A DNA stretch of 10,709 nucleotides from JAHDVS01 sp964370985 (GTDB taxonomy: Bacteria; Actinomycetota; Thermoleophilia; Gaiellales; Gaiellaceae). Numbering within the stretch: the first letter of the stretch is position 1; the number at the start of each line of letters is the position of its first letter. Where the stretch lies: assembly GCA_964370985.1 (NCBI GenBank), contig CAYJLE010000056.1:1-10709 (forward strand), written 5' to 3'. A program made the translations under genes and the position numbers. This document shows positions 6,558 to 10,709 of this stretch, piece after piece. Under the pieces are notes generated by a model. That model ran no database searches, was not told where the DNA came from, and saw only the letters and a list, made by a program, of their open reading frames with translations.

Positions 6558-7594
6558 ACTTCTGCGCGCGGGTAGCGGGCGCGCACGCCGTCGACGAACG
6601 CCGCGAGGCGGTCGGCGAGGGCGGGGTCCTCGACCTCGAGCACGTTCTCGGCGTTCGACTCCCCCGAGCGCGAGAGGTTGTAGCTACCGAGGAAGACGGT
6701 GTCGTCGGCGACCGTCACCTTCGCGTGCATGAAGTCGTGCACCGAGTCGGGGCGCCACGGCGTCGAGTGCTTGGCGGAGAACTCCGCGTTGCCGAGGGCG
6801 GCGGCGAGCAGCGGGATCTTCCAGCCGGCGTTCCCGTTCACGCGCCACTGCTCGGCGACCTGCGCGACCTGCGGCGCGTCGACGACGCCCGCCACGTCCA
6901 CTCTCCCGTCGGTGGCGATCTGCGCGAGCGTGCCGAGAATCGGCCCCGAGGTGATCACGGGCGAGCAGATCCGCACACGCCGCCGAGCGCGGTCGAGCTT
7001 CCGCGCGATCCGGTGGGCGAGCGCCGTGCCGCGACCGGGCGTGAACCACGCCCGAACCGCCGTGCCGTCGACGCTGACCGCGCGCGGCTCGACGTCGCCC
7101 GAGCCCGCGACGGCGCCGGCGTGCCAGAGCTGGTGGAAGTCCCGGGCGTAGGCCCCGGCGATCCCGGGCGAGTCCACTCGCGCGAAAACGTTCTCCTGGC
7201 GGCTCCAGGCGTCCTCGGTCCAGTTGGCCGAGCCGGTCAGGACGCTCTCCCCGTCCCTGACCGCGTACTTGTGGTGCATCAGATCGGGTACGCCCGGGAT
7301 CGCCTTCACGGCGACGGGCAGGGTCTCGAGCAGGTCGGGCACGTGACGCGGCGGCGGCGGCACGGGGATCGGCCCCGGATGGTCGACGTTGAAGACGACG
7401 CGCACCACGACGCCGCGCCCGCCGGCGGCAGCGAGCGCGCGGGTGACGGGCTCGGCTTCCGGCCCTTCGAGCTGCACGTCGTAGAGGGCGAGGTCGAGCG
7501 TCCGCCGCGCACGATCGAGGAATGCAGCCACCTGCTCGGCGAGCTCGAGGGCGGTCTGACCGCCGTCGGTGAGCGTCGTGACGGCGATCGCCAC
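6545..7594 (-). CDS. Phospholipase D-like protein with two HKD motifs
   Basis: Product of 349 residues. Two catalytic HxKxxxxD motifs are intact: His107, Lys109, Asp114 followed by GSANW at 121-125, and His290, Lys292, Asp297 followed by GSYNLSRSGESNAEN at 303-317. Each half begins with a family-like strand (RRTLDLALYDV at 30-40, RRVRICSPVIT at 205-215). Both halves are needed for one active site working through a phospho-histidine intermediate. There is no signal peptide or membrane helix, unlike typical cardiolipin synthases, so a cytosolic phosphodiesterase, nuclease or lipid enzyme are all possible. The internal Pro-rich stretch IPVPPPPRHVP at 76-86 is an odd feature. The GTG at 7594 is the best start: it is the first plausible start ahead of the fold, and a TATAGT hexamer ends 10 bases upstream; a longer reading to 7819 runs into the divergent aminotransferase gene. 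No Shine-Dalgarno is seen, so a very short leader is likely. Confidence 0.88.
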   Translation of the reverse strand: MAIAVTTLTDGGQTALELAEQVAAFLDRARRTLDLALYDVQLEGPEAEPVTRALAAAGGRGVVVRVVFNVDHPGPIPVPPPPRHVPDLLETLPVAVKAIPGVPDLMHHKYAVRDGESVLTGSANWTEDAWSRQENVFARVDSPGIAGAYARDFHQLWHAGAVAGSGDVEPRAVSVDGTAVRAWFTPGRGTALAHRIARKLDRARRRVRICSPVITSGPILGTLAQIATDGRVDVAGVVDAPQVAQVAEQWRVNGNAGWKIPLLAAALGNAEFSAKHSTPWRPDSVHDFMHAKVTVADDTVFLGSYNLSRSGESNAENVLEVEDPALADRLAAFVDGVRARYPRAEVPTL

Positions 7595-7604
7595 CCCGCG
7601 GGCA

Positions 7605-7612
7605 ACTATAGT
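7605..7612. promoter_or_regulatory. Palindromic ACTATAGT, putative shared -10 of two divergent genes
   Basis: The 30-base gap (7595-7624) between the divergent PLD-like and aminotransferase genes has one AT-rich patch, the perfect palindrome ACTATAGT. It yields TATAGT on the + strand (7607-7612, 12 bases before the ATG) and TATAGT on the - strand (7610 to 7605, 10 bases before the GTG). Starts about seven bases downstream would give leaders of roughly 3-6 bases, consistent with the absence of Shine-Dalgarno sequences. No good -35 box is seen. Confidence 0.55.
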
Positions 7613-7624
7613 GGCGCGGCCGCG

Positions 7625-8866
7625 ATGGCGAGTGCAGGCGACTACGCGGAGCGACTGGCGCGGCACGCGCGGTACGTGAACGCGCCGTACGTCCGATTCC
7701 TGGAGCGCCTCGGGCTCGACCTCGACATCGTCCGCGCCGAGGGCGCGGTCGTCGCCGACGCTTCTGGCAGACGCTACGTGGACTGCATCGCCGGCTACGG
7801 GAACCTGAACGTCGGCCATAACGACCCGCGCGTGATCGGTGCCGCCGTCGCCGAGCTCACCTCCTCACACCCGTTCAACCTCCCGTTCCTCTCCGACGCC
7901 GAGAGCCGCCTCGCCGAGCGGCTTGCCGTGGTCACGCCGGGAGACCTCGAGTGCAGTCTGATCGTGAGCAGCGGCTCCGAGGCCGTCGACAGCGCGCTCA
8001 AGCTCGCCAGGCTCGCGACCGGCAAGCCGGGCGTCATTGCAGCTCACGGCGCCTGGCACGGCTTCACGTTCGGGGCGCTCAGCGTCTCCGAGCCGGCGAT
8101 GCGCCGCGGCTTCGGCCCCCTCCTCCCGGGTGTGGCGCACGTGCCGTACGGCGACGCGACAGCGGTCACCGAGGCAATCGACGGGCAGACGGGCGCGGTG
8201 CTGATCGAGCCGATCCAGGCCGAGAGCGGTGCCGTCGTCCCGCCCGACGGATACCTGCGGGAGCTCGCAGCCACCTGCGAGGAGCGCGGGGTCGTGTTCG
8301 TGCTCGACGAGATCAAGACCGGGATCGGGAAGACGGGCCGGCTGTTCGATTGCGAGCATGAGGGCGTCACCCCGGACGTGCTCCTGTGCGGCAAGTCGCT
8401 CGGCGGCGGCGCGATGCCGATCGGGGCGCTCGTCGCGCGACGCCCCCTGTTCGCGAAGCTCGGCCTCAGCTTCCCGATGTCGGCCTCGTCCGCAGCCGGC
8501 AACGCGCCCGCCTGCGCCGCGGCGCTCGCGACCCTCGACGTCGTCCGCTCCGACGACCTGTGCGACCGGGCCGCCGCCAGCGGCGCCCTGATCCTCGAGA
8601 GGCTCCGGGAGCTCGCAGTCGAGGCGGCGCCGCTCGTCACCGGGGCAAGCGGTCGCGGCCTCCTGCTGGCCCTCCACACGGACAGCCTGAGGACCGCGAC
8701 GGAGATCGTGCGGGGCTGCATCCGGCGCGGGGTGCTCGTCGCGAGCGCGTTCTGCGACCGCACCCGGATCCTCGTCGAGCCCCCACTCTGCATTGCCGAC
8801 GACGACGTGGAGACGGTACGCTCGGCACTCCGGGAGTCCGTACGGGAGGTGGCTCGAGCAGCATGA
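7625..8866 (+). CDS. Class III PLP-dependent aminotransferase, putrescine/ornithine type
   Basis: Product of 413 residues, the usual length. It transfers an amino group from an omega-amine or diamine to 2-oxoglutarate or pyruvate through pyridoxal phosphate. Landmarks: VVADASGRRYVDCIAGYG at 42-59, phosphate-binding SSGSEA at 115-120, ring-stacking WHG at 144-146 (usually FHG or YHG), Glu200 in EPIQAE, Asp228 in LDEIKTG contacting the pyridine nitrogen, and Schiff-base Lys257 in LLCGKSLGGGAMPIGA. The C-terminal GVLVASAFCDRTRILVEPPL resembles E. coli putrescine aminotransferase (PatA/YgjG) more than acetylornithine aminotransferase, but substrate cannot be fixed from sequence. The segment SASSAAGNAPACAAAL replaces the more usual TFGGNPLACAAAL and may alter the dimer-interface phosphate contact. 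No arginine or polyamine genes are nearby. It has no Shine-Dalgarno. Its stop overlaps the next start (ATGA, 8863-8866), so the two are co-translated. Confidence 0.92.
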   Translation: MASAGDYAERLARHARYVNAPYVRFLERLGLDLDIVRAEGAVVADASGRRYVDCIAGYGNLNVGHNDPRVIGAAVAELTSSHPFNLPFLSDAESRLAERLAVVTPGDLECSLIVSSGSEAVDSALKLARLATGKPGVIAAHGAWHGFTFGALSVSEPAMRRGFGPLLPGVAHVPYGDATAVTEAIDGQTGAVLIEPIQAESGAVVPPDGYLRELAATCEERGVVFVLDEIKTGIGKTGRLFDCEHEGVTPDVLLCGKSLGGGAMPIGALVARRPLFAKLGLSFPMSASSAAGNAPACAAALATLDVVRSDDLCDRAAASGALILERLRELAVEAAPLVTGASGRGLLLALHTDSLRTATEIVRGCIRRGVLVASAFCDRTRILVEPPLCIADDDVETVRSALRESVREVARAA

Positions 8867-10380
8867 GCGCGAAGCCGGAGTTCACGACCGCGATGGCGGA
8901 AGCGTACGCCGTCGAGGGACCGTATGTCGACTTCGGGCGCGGCGTCCTCGGCGACGAGACGATCGTCGAGGCGATCGTTCGCGCGCCGCTCTCGATGATG
9001 AACCGCCACGGTCTGATCGCCGGCGCGACCGGCACGGGCAAGACGGTGACGCTCCAGGTGATCGCCGAGCGGCTCTCGGCCCAGGGCGTGAGCGTGTTCA
9101 CCGCGGACGTGAAGGGAGACCTCTCCGGACTGTCCGTCCCGGGCGCCGCCGAGGGGCCGGCACCGAAGCGCATGAGCCGGCTCGGCCTGCCCTACGAGCC
9201 GGCCGCGTTCCCCGTCGAGTTCCTGTCCCTCGGCGGGATCGGGCCGGGCGTGCCGGTACGCGCCACCGTCTCGGACTTCGGCCCGCAGCTGCTCGCGAAG
9301 ATCCTCGACGCGAACGACACCCAGGCGGACAGCCTCGCGCTGCTCTTCCGCTTCGCCGACGAGCGCGGCCTGCCGCTGCTCGACCTCGCCGATCTGCGGG
9401 CGCTCCTCACCTACCTCGGCTCGGAGGACGGCCGCGACGCGCTCCAGGGGATCGGCGGCGTCGCCCCGCAGACCGTCGGCGTCCTGCTGCGGTCGCTGGT
9501 CGCGCTCGAGGACGGCGGCGGCACCGAGCTGTTCGGCGAGCCGCAGTTCGACGTGGCCGACCTGCTGCGCGTCGCCCCGGACGGACGCGGCGTGATCTCC
9601 TGCCTCGAGCTGCCGGCGGTCCAGGACCGCCCACGGCTGTTCTCGACCGCGCTCATGTGGCTGCTCGCCGAGTTGTTCGAGGAGCTCCCTGAGGTCGGCG
9701 ACCTCGAGCAGCCGAAGCTCGTCTTCTTCTTCGACGAGGCGCACCTCCTGTTCAGCGGCGCCACGAAGGCGTTCCTCGAGTCGATCGTGCAGACCGTCCG
9801 GATGATCCGCTCGAAGGGCGTGGGCGTGTTCTTCTGCACGCAGGTGCCGAAGGACGTGCACGAGGACGTGCTCGCCCAGCTCGGCAACCGCGTCCAGCAC
9901 GCGCTGCGGGCGTTCACCCCCGACGACGCGAAGGCGCTGCGGGCGGCGATCGCGACCTACCCGAAGTCGGACTTCTACGACCTCGAGGAGCTCTTGCCGT
10001 CGCTCGGTATCGGCGAGGCTGCGGTGACGATCCTGTCGGAGTCCGGTGTGCCCACACCGGTCGCCCACACGAAGATGCGGGCCCCCGCGTCCCGGATGGG
10101 CCCCGCCGACGACGTCGCCGCGGCGGCCAAGGCCTCGCCGCTGTGGGCGAAGTACGGAACGCGGGAGGAGAGGGAGTCGGCCCGTGAGAAGCTCGCAGCC
10201 CGTCTCGAGAAGCAGGAGAAGGCGGCCGAGGCGAGATCGAGCGAGGGGGAACGCGCGAGCACCCGATCGAGGAAGAAGCGCGGCAACGTCCTCACCGACC
10301 TGCTCGGCTCCAGTACCGGCAGGTCGATCCAGCGCGAGATCCTCCGCGGCGTGTTCGGGTTGCTGAAGCGCAAGCGCTGA
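8863..10380 (+). CDS. HerA-like/DUF853 (YjgR family) ATPase
   Basis: Product of 505 residues, matching E. coli YjgR at about 500. It is a FtsK/HerA-superfamily ring ATPase by motif: Walker A GATGTGKT at 54-61, Walker B LVFFFDEAH at 286-294 with Asp291 and Glu292, sensor Gln327 in FFCTQVPKD, and an arginine-finger candidate Arg343 in GNRVQHALRAFTPDD, a stretch typical of DUF853. Residues 430-472 are charged and probably helical or coiled-coil (REERESAREKLAARLEKQEK, then Arg/Lys-rich), and the last 30 residues form an amphipathic basic helix (TGRSIQREILRGVFGLLKRK) that might contact DNA or membrane. True HerA works with the nuclease NurA in DNA end processing, but no NurA is present and the YjgR subgroup has no settled role. 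The start ATG overlaps the aminotransferase stop; GGGAGGT at 8844-8850 is 12 bases upstream, a long spacing. No disruption is seen. Confidence 0.92.
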   Translation: MSAKPEFTTAMAEAYAVEGPYVDFGRGVLGDETIVEAIVRAPLSMMNRHGLIAGATGTGKTVTLQVIAERLSAQGVSVFTADVKGDLSGLSVPGAAEGPAPKRMSRLGLPYEPAAFPVEFLSLGGIGPGVPVRATVSDFGPQLLAKILDANDTQADSLALLFRFADERGLPLLDLADLRALLTYLGSEDGRDALQGIGGVAPQTVGVLLRSLVALEDGGGTELFGEPQFDVADLLRVAPDGRGVISCLELPAVQDRPRLFSTALMWLLAELFEELPEVGDLEQPKLVFFFDEAHLLFSGATKAFLESIVQTVRMIRSKGVGVFFCTQVPKDVHEDVLAQLGNRVQHALRAFTPDDAKALRAAIATYPKSDFYDLEELLPSLGIGEAAVTILSESGVPTPVAHTKMRAPASRMGPADDVAAAAKASPLWAKYGTREERESAREKLAARLEKQEKAAEARSSEGERASTRSRKKRGNVLTDLLGSSTGRSIQREILRGVFGLLKRKR

Positions 10381-10382
10381 CG

Positions 10383-10399
10383 CGGGCCCGAGCGGCCCG
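10383..10399 (+). terminator. Possible terminator hairpin after the HerA-like ATPase gene
   Basis: CGGGCC (10383-10388), loop CGAGC, GGCCCG (10394-10399), a 6-bp GC stem three bases after the stop codon. No U-run follows, so the assignment is weak. Confidence 0.45.
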
Positions 10400-10407
10400 G
10401 CCCGCCC

Positions 10408-10442
10408 AGACATGCCCGGGGGCCAGGCCCCGGGACATGTCC
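10408..10442 (+). repeat. 35-base palindromic repeat, left copy
   Basis: Begins AGACATGCCC and ends GGGACATGTCC. It is itself an odd-length imperfect palindrome centred on A10425 (10409-10441, two mismatched pairs), with the inner core GGGGCC-A-GGCCCC and outer arms GACATG/CATGTC. The right end also contains the perfect 10-base palindrome GGACATGTCC (10433-10442). The reverse complement of 10640-10674 matches it at 29 of 35 positions without gaps. Confidence 0.85.
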
Positions 10443-10494
10443 GCGACAGGGGCCTAGGCGCTCCACCGAGCCGCCGACCCGGTCATGCCCCGGG

Positions 10495-10508
10495 CGGACA
10501 CGTGTCCG
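10495..10508. repeat. 14-base perfect palindrome
   Basis: CGGACACGTGTCCG, preceded by CATGCCCCGGG at 10484-10494. The pair CATGCCC...GTGTCC resembles the ends of the 35-base repeat and may be a shortened third copy; it could also be a protein-binding site. The palindrome is certain; the role is not. Confidence 0.7.
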
Positions 10509-10577
10509 TCTCGGCCAGCGCCGCCAGCCCGCCCCCGAAACGGCGACGAGCCGAGAATCTCAGTGCCTGCGCCTCAA

Positions 10578-10603
10578 GGGGTCAGACCCCGGGGTCTGAC
10601 CCC
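10578..10603. repeat. 26-base perfect palindrome made of two 13-base units
   Basis: GGGGTCAGACCCC (10578-10590) is followed directly by its exact reverse complement GGGGTCTGACCCC (10591-10603). Each 13-base unit is itself a palindrome around one central base. The 11-base core GGGTCAGACCC recurs exactly at 6531-6541 in the hairpin between the DUF4332 and PLD-like genes. Confidence 0.9.
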
Positions 10604-10621
10604 GCCGGTTGCCCGGCGGGG
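10600..10621. terminator. Strong GC hairpin, possible terminator
   Basis: CCCCGCCGG (10600-10608), loop TTGC, CCGGCGGGG (10613-10621): a 9-bp perfect stem sharing its left end with the 26-base palindrome, so the two folds exclude each other. No T-run follows. Confidence 0.5.
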
Positions 10622-10639
10622 CGCCCCACCGGCGATTAG

Positions 10640-10674
10640 GGCCATGTCAGGGCGCCTGGCCCCAAGGCATGTCT
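10640..10674 (-). repeat. 35-base repeat, right copy, inverted
   Basis: Its reverse complement begins AGACATGCC, has GGGGCCAGGC in the middle and ends GACATGGCC, matching the left copy at 29 of 35 positions with no gap. The outer 21 bases differ only at two adjacent positions (CG versus TT). With the left copy it brackets 267 bases (10408-10674). Confidence 0.8.
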
Positions 10675-10709
10675 CCCCCCGCCCCCCAGTCGTCGATCAG
10701 GCGGCGGGG

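Larger units (their letters stand above)
10381..10709. other. Non-coding, palindrome-rich region at the window end
   Basis: These 329 bases carry no credible gene; the one sizeable + strand reading (10412-10639, 75 codons) is Pro/Arg-rich low-complexity translation of the palindromes, without a Shine-Dalgarno. Instead the region holds a hairpin after the ATPase gene, two inverted copies of a 35-base repeat (10408-10442 and 10640-10674), a 14-base perfect palindrome, a 26-base perfect palindrome and a 9-bp hairpin, each listed separately. The sequence after 10675 is C-rich and uninformative. The last bases could belong to a gene beyond the window, but nothing supports this. Confidence 0.8.

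Noticed and set aside
6725..7624. An upstream + strand extension of the aminotransferase frame
   Set aside because: It runs antisense through the PLD-like gene and encodes low-complexity sequence; the aminotransferase fold begins normally from the ATG at 7625.
8386..8862. An upstream extension of the HerA-like ATPase frame
   Set aside because: It overlaps the aminotransferase gene and is Arg-rich; the ATG at 8863 gives the length of the YjgR family and the usual ATGA overlap.
8044..10413. A 789-codon open frame on the - strand across the aminotransferase and ATPase genes
   Set aside because: It is antisense to two genes with intact catalytic motifs, has an Arg/Glu/His-rich translation without domains, and such open shadows are routine in very GC-rich coding DNA.
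10412..10639. A 75-codon + strand open frame in the terminal region
   Set aside because: It starts inside a palindrome, has no Shine-Dalgarno and is Pro/Arg/Ser/Gly-rich noise.
10408..10674. CRISPR array or integron attC site
   Set aside because: The repeats are only two, inverted, and separated by a long palindromic interior; there are no regularly spaced direct repeats, no attC core sequences and no cas or integrase gene.
10697..10709. Possible 3' end of a - strand gene (TGA at 10699 to 10697 after Pro-Ala-Ala)
   Set aside because: Only four codons are visible, which cannot be told from chance.

Overview
The window is very G+C-rich and densely coded, with short gaps, several 4-base ATGA/GTGA gene overlaps, GTG starts, and genes that either carry a clear Shine-Dalgarno or seem to have almost no leader. 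Together with a DUF4332 protein, a DrrA-type ABC exporter, a PepSY protein beside a histidine kinase and a YjgR/HerA-like ATPase, this points to an actinobacterium. A soil lineage such as Thermoleophilia is my best guess; that placement is inference, since there is no rRNA or marker gene.

Left part (1-1975, + strand): the 3' part of a sensor histidine kinase, a secreted protein of unknown function and a small PepSY-domain secreted or anchored protein. They lie in one direction with short gaps and look like an envelope-sensing operon whose upstream end (probably a response regulator) is outside the window. Next (1988-4514, - strand) is a complete three-gene ABC-2 exporter: a DrrA-type ATPase and two integral-membrane subunits, joined by two 4-base overlaps.

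Middle (4558-6505, + strand): an isocitrate dehydrogenase of the long form with an extra C-terminal domain and NADP-type cofactor residues, then a small helix-hairpin-helix DUF4332 protein with its own promoter. That gene converges on a two-HKD phospholipase D-like gene (6545-7594, - strand) at a nested hairpin that covers the latter's stop codon.

Right part (7625-10380, + strand): a class III PLP aminotransferase translationally coupled to a HerA-like/DUF853 ATPase. The aminotransferase and the PLD gene diverge from a 30-base gap whose only AT-rich patch is the perfect palindrome ACTATAGT, a possible shared -10 element. A similar overlap of opposed TANNNT hexamers lies between the exporter and isocitrate dehydrogenase.

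The last 329 bases are non-coding and full of palindromes: two inverted copies of a 35-base repeat (29/35 identical) bracket a 267-base stretch holding a 14-base perfect palindrome, a 26-base perfect palindrome and a 9-bp hairpin. The 11-base core GGGTCAGACCC of the 26-base palindrome also forms the convergent terminator at 6527-6545. This suggests a dispersed REP/MITE-like repeat family and is the least explained part of the window. Most genes are ordinary housekeeping or transport functions; I found no CRISPR array, tRNA, rRNA, transposase gene or obvious defence system.
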